In this document: positions 45,694 to 53,990 of the stretch, one piece after another | Numbering within the stretch: position 1 is the first letter of the stretch | How the letters are laid out: every line of letters begins with the position of its first letter | Source: Streptomyces mobaraensis | GTDB taxonomy: Bacteria; Actinomycetota; Actinomycetes; Streptomycetales; Streptomycetaceae | Assembly (NCBI RefSeq): GCF_020099395.1 | Contig: NZ_CP083590.1 | Coordinates: forward strand, 6,386,001-6,450,000 | Length of the DNA stretch: 64,000 nt | Direction: 5' to 3' | Notes under the pieces: model-generated | The model's input: the letters and a program-made list of their open reading frames with translations, nothing else | Told to the model about the DNA's origin: nothing | Database searches by the model: none | Translations under genes and position numbers: made by a program

Positions 45694-45742
45694 TGGTCCG
45701 GAGGATCCCCGGTTTCGCTAACCGGGGATCCTCGGGTATACG
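45694..45742 (-). promoter_or_regulatory. Hairpin element copy C
   Basis: Perfect 14-bp arms GAGGATCCCCGGTT (45701-45714) and AACCGGGGATCCTC (45720-45733), loop TCGCT. On the minus strand GTATAC precedes it and TCCGGACCATTG follows, the latter similar to TCCGGATGGTTG after copy D. The outer pairs differ from copies A and B on both arms. Confidence 0.8.
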
Positions 45743-45751
45743 CCCGTGCTT

Positions 45752-46249
45752 CTACCGGAACGGGTTCTCCGTGCCGCGGTCGTCGTCGGTGGCGGCGTCC
45801 AGGAGTTCGGGGAGGTCCGCCGCTTCGGCGTCGCGCTGGTCGATCCACCAGCCGGCCCGCGTGACGGCGCGGACCTTCTCCTCCAGCTCGGCCCAGTCCG
45901 CCTCGTCCCACGTTCCTTCGGTGACCAGGGCGGTGTAGGCGGCGGTCACCAGCTGGTGGCGGGAGCGCTCTCCCCAGTCCAGGGCTTTGGCCGGGCCTTC
46001 GAGCGGCGGCATCTGGAACTGGCCGGCCCACGTGGCGGCGGCCTGCTGTTCCTCGGCACGCTTGGCGGCGAGCCACTCCTCCTTGCCGGCACTGTCGCCG
46101 TCGCGGGCGGCCTTCCAGCAGTCGGTGCAGTCCTTGCCGGCCAGCCAGCGGGCGAAGCCGGCGCGCTTGTCGGCCGGGCGGTTCGACAGGTCCTGCTCCA
46201 CACTGTGGCCACAGGTATGGGCAATGGTCCAGTTCGTACGGACAGCCAT
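45752..46249 (-). CDS. Conserved hypothetical protein with a Cys-rich N-terminus
   Basis: 165 residues. HTCGHSVEQDL and KDCTDCWKAA form a likely zinc ribbon (CGH ... CxxC), followed by a helical region rich in Ala/Glu/Trp. Such small proteins recur on Streptomyces plasmids. Its role is unknown; ATG 46247-46249. Confidence 0.6.
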   Translation of the reverse strand: MAVRTNWTIAHTCGHSVEQDLSNRPADKRAGFARWLAGKDCTDCWKAARDGDSAGKEEWLAAKRAEEQQAAATWAGQFQMPPLEGPAKALDWGERSRHQLVTAAYTALVTEGTWDEADWAELEEKVRAVTRAGWWIDQRDAEAADLPELLDAATDDDRGTENPFR

Positions 46250-46277
46250 CGGTGAATCTCCTTGCGGGAAAAGGGGG

Positions 46278-47534
46278 TCAAGGGCGGGCGGCGTGAGCGG
46301 GAACCCTGCGGTGCCGGCCTCGTCGACGGAGTACGCCTGCGGGGGTGATCCGGCGGTGCGCGGCGACGAGCACGGCCAGGCAGGTGAGGGCGCCTGCCGC
46401 GGGGAGCGCCGAACCGGTGAGTGGGTGGGCGGCCACGGTGCCGGACAGGGCGGTTCCGGCGGCCTGGCCGACGCCGATGGAGGCGATCAGCCAGGCGTAC
46501 GCCTCGGTCGTGGTGCCGGCCGGGGCGAGCAGGTCGACGGTGAGGAAGGCATTGGTGATCAGCGGGGTGAGGAACAGGCCCGGCAGCGCGGTGAACACGA
46601 CCGCCGGAATCGGCCCGGGGCCGGTCATCAGCGCCAGCCATCCGCTTGCGAACGCCGCGGCGCCGACGGTGAGCTGGGTGGTGACCGCACCCGGCCAGGT
46701 CCGCCGCCCGTACAGGAGCCCGCCGAGCAGGCTTCCGGCGGACAGCGCCGCGGGGATCAGCCCGGAGAGCAGGTTCATCTCGTAGCGGTCGGCCATCGCC
46801 ACGGCCCACACGTTCATGGCGCCCAGGGCGAACCCGACGCCGGTCAAGGCGATGAAGAGCAGGAGCAGTCCGCCATGGCGCAGCGGCCCGAAGCGGTCCG
46901 TCCCGGCGACGGGAGTGGGCGTCCACCTGCGGGATGGGGCTGCGGACAGCACGACGGCCGCACCGAGCAGTCCCAGGACGGCACTCGCGGTCATCGCAGT
47001 GCCCGGGCCGGCGGCGGCGACGAGGACAGCCACCAGCGGGGGCCCGGCGACGTAGATCAACCCCTGGGTGCCGGTGTCCAGGGCCAGAGCGGCCCGCTGA
47101 CGGTCCGGATCGGGCAGCACCTGCGGCCACAGCGCCCGCAGACCGGCCTCCAACGGCGGCGTGCTGAGCCCGGCGACCGCGACCAGGGCCGCCGCGAGGC
47201 CGGGCCGCGCCGCCGCGTTGACCACGGGCAGCAGCAGGAGAGACATGGTGGTGACGATCACCGCTGCCGAGGTGACCAGACTCTGGCCGCGACGGTCGAC
47301 CATCCGGCCGAGAAGCGGCTGCCCCGCGGCGGACGCCAGACCGTAAAGGGCGCACAGCGACCCGCCGAGCGACAGGGCTCCGCCCTGGTCGGTGACCAGC
47401 AGGAGGATGGCGACCGGCGCCATGCCGTTGGGCAGCCGCCCGATCAGGGTGCCCACCAGGAGGCGGGCGACGTGCGGATGGGCCAGCACCGGGTGGGCAC
47501 CAGGTGGCGTGGGCGGGTGGACGGTCGTGGTCAA
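46278..47534 (-). CDS. MFS transporter (cargo gene)
   Basis: 418 residues with 12 predicted helices. The loop 2-3 region GQPLLGRMVDRRGQSLVTSA and a Gly-rich helix (LIASIGVGQAAGTALSGTVA) fit the major facilitator fold. It sits among conjugative-element genes and has no transfer role, so it is likely cargo (efflux or resistance). Substrate unknown. Confidence 0.85.
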   Translation of the reverse strand: MTTTVHPPTPPGAHPVLAHPHVARLLVGTLIGRLPNGMAPVAILLLVTDQGGALSLGGSLCALYGLASAAGQPLLGRMVDRRGQSLVTSAAVIVTTMSLLLLPVVNAAARPGLAAALVAVAGLSTPPLEAGLRALWPQVLPDPDRQRAALALDTGTQGLIYVAGPPLVAVLVAAAGPGTAMTASAVLGLLGAAVVLSAAPSRRWTPTPVAGTDRFGPLRHGGLLLLFIALTGVGFALGAMNVWAVAMADRYEMNLLSGLIPAALSAGSLLGGLLYGRRTWPGAVTTQLTVGAAAFASGWLALMTGPGPIPAVVFTALPGLFLTPLITNAFLTVDLLAPAGTTTEAYAWLIASIGVGQAAGTALSGTVAAHPLTGSALPAAGALTCLAVLVAAHRRITPAGVLRRRGRHRRVPAHAARP

Positions 47535-47626
47535 CGCGAGGGGCTTTCCGTGGTGGGCGACGGCACGCCTACGGCGCGGGCGGATAAATCAAGGGGTGGT
47601 GTCCTGGGGCGCGGTGAGGACGGGAG

Positions 47627-48688
47627 TCAGCGGCGCGGCCCGCCGACTGTGGCCGGCGGCGGAGGCGGGGGCGGCAGAGACGTCCGTACGGCACCCGGGC
47701 CGCGGCTGGCAGCAGAGGCCAGGGCGGGAGGCGTGATGGCGGTGCGGACCATTTCCAGCAGGTGTTCACCCTCAGTGAGCCACAGCGCCATCGGATCGGC
47801 CGAGGACGCTGCGCCTTCCCCGCTGCGCACGGGGCCTTCGTCGGTCTGGCGTGCTGCTTCGAGACCGCCCTCGACATGGTCGAGGAACGCCTTCTCCTGC
47901 GCGGTCAGCGGCCGGTCACTGCGCCGACGCAGGGCTGCGACGAACTCCGTCGCGTGGGTGGCGAATCGGTCGAGCGCAGCATCCAGGTCCGTGGGATACG
48001 GAGTGCGCACGCAGCCCGGCTCGTACGTCTCGTGTGCCCATCGCAGGTCCTCCTCGGCCTCGCTCAGTCGCGAGAGCAGGACGGCGCGTTCGTAGGCGGG
48101 CAGGAGCTGGGTTCTCACCGCGGTTGCCGCCGCAAGGGCGTTGGGCGCGGAAACGGTACGTGGTGGTGGCGCCGTGGCGTTAACGCTGTCGGGGCTGGGA
48201 ACCAGGGCGCCTACGAGGTACCGCCCGTCCGAAGGCCGTTCGATCAGCAGCAGTTCGGTACCGACACCGTCGCGGAGGATCGCGCAGACAGGTACGCGGG
48301 ATCTCCTCATGACCGGCGGCAGCAGATCGTCGTCCCACAGCCACAGCATCATGTCTTCCTGATGCCGCTGCTCCGGTAGTTTCTCGACGGCCGCCTCCCA
48401 GCAGCCGGGCAACTGTTCGGTGACGGCTTGGGCGATGTCGCCGAGGTAAGGGCTGTTGCTGGTGGTGACGCTTACCCTGCAGTCGCGGGCGGCTTGGGTG
48501 AGCTGGGTGAGCGCTTCTCGTGCCCTGGCCGGGTCACTGAGAGGCAGGAAGTGGAGTCCGCGATCGTCCTGTGTGAAGCCTGCGAGGGTCAAGGCGGTGT
48601 CGGCCCAGAGGCGGCTGGCTCCCCTCGACAGGGCGACGATCCCGTCGGGCGGTCTGAGGTAGAGAATGATCTCGGCGGAAGAGGTCAG
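47627..48688 (-). CDS. Paralogue family 2, member 2, CTG start
   Basis: 353 residues if started at CTG 48686-48688. Its paralogue (49217-50404) begins MTSTNAPAQITLSFSRSAGI; this one reads (L)TSSAEIILYLRPPDGI in the matching place. Between the upstream in-frame stop (48710) and TTG 48590, which would cut off 33 aligned residues, there is no ATG/GTG/TTG; GGAG lies six bases before the CTG. The shared core is GDIAQAVTEQLPGCWEAAVE ... DGVGTELLLIERPSDGRYLV ... LPAYERAVLLSR. Pro-rich C-terminus. Function unknown. Confidence 0.7.
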   Translation of the reverse strand: MTSSAEIILYLRPPDGIVALSRGASRLWADTALTLAGFTQDDRGLHFLPLSDPARAREALTQLTQAARDCRVSVTTSNSPYLGDIAQAVTEQLPGCWEAAVEKLPEQRHQEDMMLWLWDDDLLPPVMRRSRVPVCAILRDGVGTELLLIERPSDGRYLVGALVPSPDSVNATAPPPRTVSAPNALAAATAVRTQLLPAYERAVLLSRLSEAEEDLRWAHETYEPGCVRTPYPTDLDAALDRFATHATEFVAALRRRSDRPLTAQEKAFLDHVEGGLEAARQTDEGPVRSGEGAASSADPMALWLTEGEHLLEMVRTAITPPALASAASRGPGAVRTSLPPPPPPPATVGGPRR

Positions 48689-48709
48689 GAGGGGCTCCGG
48701 GTGAACGGG

Positions 48710-49195
48710 TCAGTGGCGAGGACGCTGCAGGACAGGCGGGGTAACGGGCTGGACGGCCATTGCCGCCTTCGTCCGGCCTGGCGCCGGTGGGGCTGTGGCG
48801 GAGGAGGGCGGAACGGGCGGGCCTCCAAGGGGAGTGGCCGGAGCGGGACCGCGTTGCGGTGAACGGGCCGCGGCTGCCTGGGCGATGCGACTGCGCTGTT
48901 CCACCTGGCCATGCCGAGCGGGGTGTTGGGGTGGGCCGGGAGTCAGGGCCGGGTCGAGGGCGTAGTCGGCCTGGACGGTGTAGCCGTGCCGGCGCAGGTC
49001 CTGCACGGCCTGGCGGGTGCGCCGCTGTCCGTCGCGGTCCGGATCACTCAGCCGGTACAGGCCGGGGGTCCCGGGGACGGATTCGAACTGCTCCTGCGTC
49101 AAGAACCAATCGGCCAGGTGGGCCGGCAGGTTGGCGGTAGCGGCGGCGACGAAGCCGTGGTGGGGGTGGGTGCCGAAGTGGAAATGCTCGGGCAG
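48710..49195 (-). CDS. Conserved hypothetical protein, CTG start
   Basis: 161 residues from CTG 49193-49195, reading (L)PEHFHFGTHPHHGFVAAAT then ANLPAHLADWFLTQEQFESV. The first possible ordinary start (TTG 49102) would remove these 31 well-formed residues, and AAAGG lies six bases before the CTG. The folded part ends with RRTRQAVQDLRRHGYTVQAD; the tail is Pro-rich. Unassigned family, located between two family-2 paralogues. Confidence 0.65.
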   Translation of the reverse strand: MPEHFHFGTHPHHGFVAAATANLPAHLADWFLTQEQFESVPGTPGLYRLSDPDRDGQRRTRQAVQDLRRHGYTVQADYALDPALTPGPPQHPARHGQVEQRSRIAQAAAARSPQRGPAPATPLGGPPVPPSSATAPPAPGRTKAAMAVQPVTPPVLQRPRH

Positions 49196-49216
49196 GGGGA
49201 ACCTTTCTGCGCGAGG

Positions 49217-50404
49217 TCAACGCCGGACGGGCGCGGAGCCGGGCGGTGCCGGCAGAGCGGGCGGGAGCGCGGGGAGGGTACGGCCCTGGCCGGACGGTGC
49301 GCTGGTTGAGACGGGAGTGACGGCGCGGGCGTGACGCAGGAAGGCGTCGCCGTCGGCGAGCCACGTCTCGATCACCGGCCGCAACCGGGCGTCCCGCTCG
49401 GCCTTGGCGTCGATGTAGGAGCCGACGGTCAGCGCTCTCGGCGTCCTCCGCCAGTCTTCCTGCAGAGCGTCCCAGTCCGCGAGGACCTCCTCCCCACGGG
49501 CCAGGGCTCCGGCAAGGCGGTCGAGAGCGGCAGCGTCCTGCGGTGCGACGGGCCCGGCAGGCGGGCAGCGCTCCAGAACGGCCAGGGCATGGCGCAATGT
49601 GTCGCCGAACGCATTCCAGGACAGGTTCGCGAACGCCTCCTCGGCGCCGGGTAGAACCCCGGCCATCAGAGGACTGCCGTCGCTGTAGCGGCCGGACGCC
49701 TTGATCGCCTCCCAGGTCTGGTACTCCTCGCGGAGGCGCTCCAGGGTCGAGGCGATATCGGCGATACGCCGGGCATGCACCGCCTGCTGGTAGGCGGGCA
49801 GGAAGCGTTCGGTGATCGCCTGTGCTGCCGGCTGGGCTGCGCCGGGTATGACGATGCTGCTCGGCGCGTGCGGTTCTTCGTAGTTGTCGTCGAAGCCCTC
49901 CGGAGCGAACGCGCCGACGAGGTAGTCCTGGCGGTGGCCGGGCCGTTCGATGAGGAGCAGCTCGGTGCCGGCGCCGTCGTTGAGTACCGCGGCGCAGGGG
50001 ATCCTGGCGGTTCGGACCGCCTGAGCGAGTTCTCCGGCGTCCCACAGCAGCGGGACGAGGTCTTCCTGCCAGACGGGATGGCTGTAGACGTCCACCGTCG
50101 CGCTCCACTGGCCGGGCAGCTGCGCGGCGATGCCCTCGGCGACATCACCGATGAAGGTCCGGCCGCTGATCTTCACCACACTCTGGTGGCGGTCGGCGGT
50201 CCGAAGAAGCTCGGCCATCGTGGCCTGAGCAGCCTGCGGGTCCTCGATGGGCAGGGTGTACGTGCCGTCCTGGCGCCGCTGGAAGCCGGTGGCCTCCAGC
50301 GCGGTCTGCGCCCAGGGATATTTCTCGCCGGCAGCGACGGCGACGATGCCGGCGCTCCGGCTGAAGGAAAGGGTGATCTGCGCGGGGGCGTTCGTGGAAG
50401 TCAT
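49217..50404 (-). CDS. Paralogue family 2, member 3 (full-length)
   Basis: 395 residues, an ATG-started member that shows the family layout: beta-rich N-terminal unit (ALEATGFQRRQDGTYTLPIE), GDVAEGIAAQLPGQWSATVD, the core DGAGTELLLIERPGHRQDYL, a long helical middle (ITERFLPAYQQAVHARRIAD) and a Pro-rich C-terminus. No known enzyme motif. It serves as the reference for the CTG starts inferred in the neighbours. Confidence 0.7.
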   Translation of the reverse strand: MTSTNAPAQITLSFSRSAGIVAVAAGEKYPWAQTALEATGFQRRQDGTYTLPIEDPQAAQATMAELLRTADRHQSVVKISGRTFIGDVAEGIAAQLPGQWSATVDVYSHPVWQEDLVPLLWDAGELAQAVRTARIPCAAVLNDGAGTELLLIERPGHRQDYLVGAFAPEGFDDNYEEPHAPSSIVIPGAAQPAAQAITERFLPAYQQAVHARRIADIASTLERLREEYQTWEAIKASGRYSDGSPLMAGVLPGAEEAFANLSWNAFGDTLRHALAVLERCPPAGPVAPQDAAALDRLAGALARGEEVLADWDALQEDWRRTPRALTVGSYIDAKAERDARLRPVIETWLADGDAFLRHARAVTPVSTSAPSGQGRTLPALPPALPAPPGSAPVRR

Positions 50405-50438
50405 CGGGCTCTCGATCGTGCGGGGTGGGTGGCGAGCC

Positions 50439-51194
50439 CTACGCCGTGGTGACAGGGGGCACGGCGAGGGCAGTGCGCAGACTGCGTCCGAAATTCCAGG
50501 CGTGCCGGCGCGCCGCTGCCTCCAGTGCGTCGTACTCGCCCTGTTGGGTCATCTGACCGGCGTGTTTGCGGTAGCGGTAGACCGGCCGGGGCAGCAGGAT
50601 TCCGGGGGCGAGGCAGGTGACGCCGACGGCGGCCATGTAGTCCTCGCCCTGGACGAGACCGCCCATGGGAGCTGCGCGCATCAGCTCGGTGCGGGCCAGG
50701 ATCGTCGTCGGGCCGATGGGGATGGTGTCCGCCGGATCGTTCCAGTACGTCCACACATCACCGGCACCGTGCCGTCCGGGCGGTGTGGGGCACCTCCACA
50801 GGGTGGTCGTCCCGTCCGGGTGGAGGTCTTCGCTGTACCCGGCGACCCAGCCCACCTCTTGCGTCTTCAGCACCTGCAGCCGCGCGGCCATCGCCGTGTC
50901 GTGGAACTCATCGTCATCGTCAGCCCAGTTGCAGAATTCGGTGCGCACCTCGTTCAGGGCGAGGTTGCGGGCGCAGGCGGCTCCGACGGGGCGCGGCAGT
51001 GCCAGGGTGCGCACCCGCGGGTCGCGGTCGAGGGATCCGGGCAGCCGCGCTGGATCGGCACCGTCGATCGCGATCACCGCTTCCCAGGGGGTGGACTGCC
51101 GGGTGAGGCTGGCGTGCATGGCGGCCAGGTACTCCAGCCGGTCCTCGCGCAGCTGGGTGGCGATGACGACGGTGATCTCGGGGTGTTCAGACAC
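50439..51194 (-). CDS. Glycosyltransferase family 2 protein
   Basis: 251 residues with a GT-A fold: ITVVIATQLREDRLEYLAAM, the nucleotide-sugar segment VGAACARNLALNEVRTEFCN and the metal-binding WADDDDEF. GTG 51192-51194 is the start. No membrane helices. It would transfer a sugar from a nucleotide donor; acceptor unknown. An odd passenger in a transfer operon, possibly modifying a surface polymer or an element protein. Confidence 0.82.
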   Translation of the reverse strand: MSEHPEITVVIATQLREDRLEYLAAMHASLTRQSTPWEAVIAIDGADPARLPGSLDRDPRVRTLALPRPVGAACARNLALNEVRTEFCNWADDDDEFHDTAMAARLQVLKTQEVGWVAGYSEDLHPDGTTTLWRCPTPPGRHGAGDVWTYWNDPADTIPIGPTTILARTELMRAAPMGGLVQGEDYMAAVGVTCLAPGILLPRPVYRYRKHAGQMTQQGEYDALEAAARRHAWNFGRSLRTALAVPPVTTA

Positions 51195-51235
51195 GGGGTG
51201 GAACTTCTCCAGGTGACGGATGTGGCAGGAGGGGG

Positions 51236-51808
51236 TCAGCGGCGTGCAGCGTTTCGGGCGATGCTCGTTGCCGCCGACTTGGCGGGTGCCGGCGGCTGGG
51301 TGGTGCGCGGGGGTGCGGTGGCCGGTACGGGGCCGCCGGGTGTCCACCGGGCGTAGCCGTCGCTGAACCGGGCGCGGGGGTCGGTCTTCCAGCCCACGAC
51401 GGGTCCGCGGTCTTCGTACTGGTGGATGACCTCGATGCCGTGCGGGCGGAGGATGTATCCCCAGTCCAGGCCCTCGGTGGAGGCTTCGGTGACGGTCATG
51501 CGCCGGGGCGGGGAGCCGTCAGGGGTGATGAGGTCGTCCAGCTGGCTGCTGGGGTGGTTCTCGCTACCGGCCAGGGCCTGGCGCAGGGGCTCGGGGGCGC
51601 CGTCGAGGAGGTCGGTGCCCAGCTCGGACCAGCCGACGGAGACGTTGTCGACGAGGTGCTGCGACATGGCCTCCAGGTCGCCGGCGAAGCGGTGCTGGTA
51701 GGCGGCCAGCAGGAGGGGGAGGTGGTGGCTGGGGTAGCCGTCCCAGTGGACGTAGACGCCGGTGAACCCTGTACTGGTGGGGCGGGCGATGAAAGAGCGC
51801 GTAGCCAG
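51236..51808 (-). CDS. Conserved actinobacterial mobile-element protein, CTG start
   Basis: 190 residues from CTG 51806-51808, reading (L)ATRSFIARPTSTGFTGVYVH then WDGYPSHHLPLLLAAYQHRF. I recall the same protein starting M-ATRSYIARPTST in other streptomycetes. AGGAG lies seven bases ahead of the CTG. Other features: LITPDGSPPRRMTVTEASTE and WGYILRPHGIEVIHQYED. Function unknown. Confidence 0.7.
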   Translation of the reverse strand: MATRSFIARPTSTGFTGVYVHWDGYPSHHLPLLLAAYQHRFAGDLEAMSQHLVDNVSVGWSELGTDLLDGAPEPLRQALAGSENHPSSQLDDLITPDGSPPRRMTVTEASTEGLDWGYILRPHGIEVIHQYEDRGPVVGWKTDPRARFSDGYARWTPGGPVPATAPPRTTQPPAPAKSAATSIARNAARR

Positions 51809-51947
51809 GGGAATGCTCCTGAAGGGGATGGGGGAGGGACGCGTCCCCGGTGTGTCGTGAGCAGTACGGCCGGGACGCGGCGAGGCGGAGCGGCTGTGGA
51901 GCGGTGGTGTGCTGGCCAGTGGCCCGCTCACCGGGCGAGTTCGGAAC

Positions 51948-53462
51948 TCAGTGCATCCGGGCGTCGGTGTCGAAGAGTCGACTCTCGTGCGGGTGGAGAA
52001 GGTGCTGGACGATGAACGACCTGCCGGCGACCTTCCATAGCCCCCTGCCCCGGTTGAGGTGGGCGATGGCTTCGGTTTCGACGGAGGTGAGGCCGAGGAG
52101 GGCGGCTGCGGCGTGGAGCTGGTCGGTCTCCTGCCGGTAGACGATGCGGGTGGAGCAGTCGGCGAGCAGTCCTTCGGCGAGGGCGCGTCCGCGGGATCCG
52201 GCGTCGCCGGCGGTGAGCAGGTCGGACAAGCGGTGGATGACCATGAGGTTGGCGATGCCGAGGCCACGGCTCAGCTTCCACTGGGACTGCATGCGCTGCA
52301 GGAGGCCGGGGTGGCGCATGAGGCGCCAGGCTTCGTCGTAGACGATCCAGCGGCGTCCGCCGCGGGGGTCGGTGAGGGCGGATTCCATCCAGGCGGAGGC
52401 GCAGGTCATGGCGAGGACGAGGGCGGTGTCGTCGCCGGAACCACCGAGGCGGGAGAGGTCGATGGTCAGCATCGGCGAGTTCGGATCGAACGCCACAGTC
52501 GAGGGCGCGTCGAACATGCCGGCGAGGTCGCCGTGGACCATGCGGCGCAGGGCGTGGGCGAGGTCGCGGGCGGCGTCGCCGAGGTGGCCGGACATGCTGC
52601 CGCCGGCCGTGTCGAGGGCGGTGGGGTTGTTGAGGGTGGCGGCGATGTCGCTGAGCAGCGGAGTGCGGCCGGTGGCGGTGGCGTGGGTGACGACGGCGTC
52701 GAGGGCAACGTCGAGCGCGGTGTGCTCCATCGGCATCAGGTCCCGTCCGAGGACGGTACGGGCCAGGGAGCCGAGGAGGAGAAGGCGGCGCTTGCGGATC
52801 TCACCTGCCCAGTCGGCCTCGGAGACGCTGTTCGGCCGGGGAGCGGCGTCGAGCGGGTTGAGCTTGCCCGGCAGGCCCGGGCCGAGGGCGATCGAGGTGC
52901 CGCCGAGGGCGTTGGCCACCGGTGTCCACTCGCCCTTGGGGTCACAGGGCACGTAGACGCGGTAGCCGAAGGCCACGCTGCGCAGGGCGAAGGACTTGGC
53001 CAGGGCGCTCTTGCCCTGCCCGATCACGCCCGCGAGCAGGACGTTGGGGTTGGTGAAGCCCTCGATCTTGCCGTAGAGGGCGAAGGGGTCGAAACAAAAA
53101 CTCGCTTCGGCGTGGACGTCACGGCCGATGTAGATGCCCTCGGCGCCGAGGCCGCCTTCGGCGAGGAAGGGGTAGGCGCCGCTCGCGGTGGCGGTGGTCA
53201 TCCGGTGGGCGGGCAGCTTGAGCTTGTTGCCCCGGGCCGAGGCGGGGCCGGGGCGCCCGCGCAGCGGGTAAAGAGGAGCGGGGGTTTCCTGCTCGGCGGG
53301 GTCCTGGCCGTTCGGGTGGGCGGCGGCTTCGGCGCGGGCCTTGGCGGTGGCCTCGGCGAGCTGGCGCCGGGCGGCTTTGCGGGCGGCGCGGTCGGTGCCG
53401 TGCGGGGTGAATAGCGGGGAGGCCGAGGCGCGTCGGGCGCGGCGGGCGGGCCGGTGGGTCAT
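51948..53462 (-). CDS. VirB4-like conjugative ATPase
   Basis: 504 residues. Walker A GVIGQGKSALAKS (145-157) and Walker B RRWIVYDEAWRLM flank a HerA/VirB4-type core; HRLSDLLTAGDAGSRG and STRIVYRQETDQLH are typical of the C-terminal ATPase region. It would energise assembly of the transfer apparatus. Next to the SCO6880-family gene, as in other actinobacterial T4SS-like clusters. Confidence 0.9.
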   Translation of the reverse strand: MTHRPARRARRASASPLFTPHGTDRAARKAARRQLAEATAKARAEAAAHPNGQDPAEQETPAPLYPLRGRPGPASARGNKLKLPAHRMTTATASGAYPFLAEGGLGAEGIYIGRDVHAEASFCFDPFALYGKIEGFTNPNVLLAGVIGQGKSALAKSFALRSVAFGYRVYVPCDPKGEWTPVANALGGTSIALGPGLPGKLNPLDAAPRPNSVSEADWAGEIRKRRLLLLGSLARTVLGRDLMPMEHTALDVALDAVVTHATATGRTPLLSDIAATLNNPTALDTAGGSMSGHLGDAARDLAHALRRMVHGDLAGMFDAPSTVAFDPNSPMLTIDLSRLGGSGDDTALVLAMTCASAWMESALTDPRGGRRWIVYDEAWRLMRHPGLLQRMQSQWKLSRGLGIANLMVIHRLSDLLTAGDAGSRGRALAEGLLADCSTRIVYRQETDQLHAAAALLGLTSVETEAIAHLNRGRGLWKVAGRSFIVQHLLHPHESRLFDTDARMH

Positions 53463-53490
53463 CGGTGGTGCTCGATTCGGCGGTGCCCGC

Positions 53491-53949
53491 TCAGGCGGCG
53501 CGGTCGGCGGTGTGGCCGGGGAGCGGGGTGTGGAGATCGGTGGGGGTGGTCCTGCGGCGGATGGCGTGGCCGGCGCCGAGGTGGCGATGGCAGATGGTCA
53601 GCACCGGGGGTCCTTCCGGCAGCCGCTCGGGCCGGCACTCGGTGCCTGCGGCGCCGTCGGGCGTCGGGGGCAGGAGGTGGAAGGCGTCGTGCACGGCGGC
53701 GGTGGCCTGCCACAGCCGGACGTGCGCCGTGGCCAGGTGCCGGCCTGCCGCCGGGTGCGGAGGCCGGGTGGCCTCGGCGAGGTGGTCGAGCAGCTGGTGC
53801 AGCGCGGTGAGGTGCCCGTGGAGCACGTCGAGCTGAACGCGGTCGGCCCGACCCGGCGGCGTCTCGTCGAGCGAGCGGGCATGGTGGCGGATGCCAGCCG
53901 TGGCGGCCCGCAGGTACGGGTGCGCCTCGGCGGGGGAGAGGGAGGTCAA
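53491..53949 (-). CDS. Hypothetical helical protein of the transfer operon
   Basis: 152 residues from TTG 53947-53949. The helical middle (DRVQLDVLHGHLTALHQLLD; TAHVRLWQATAAVHDAFHLL) is rich in His/Leu. Between the VirB4-like and SCO6880-family genes; likely an accessory transfer protein. Not recognised. Confidence 0.55.
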   Translation of the reverse strand: MTSLSPAEAHPYLRAATAGIRHHARSLDETPPGRADRVQLDVLHGHLTALHQLLDHLAEATRPPHPAAGRHLATAHVRLWQATAAVHDAFHLLPPTPDGAAGTECRPERLPEGPPVLTICHRHLGAGHAIRRRTTPTDLHTPLPGHTADRAA

Positions 53950-53990
53950 AAGAGCAGAATCCTTCCTGCCGGGCACCGGCAGGGCGCGGG

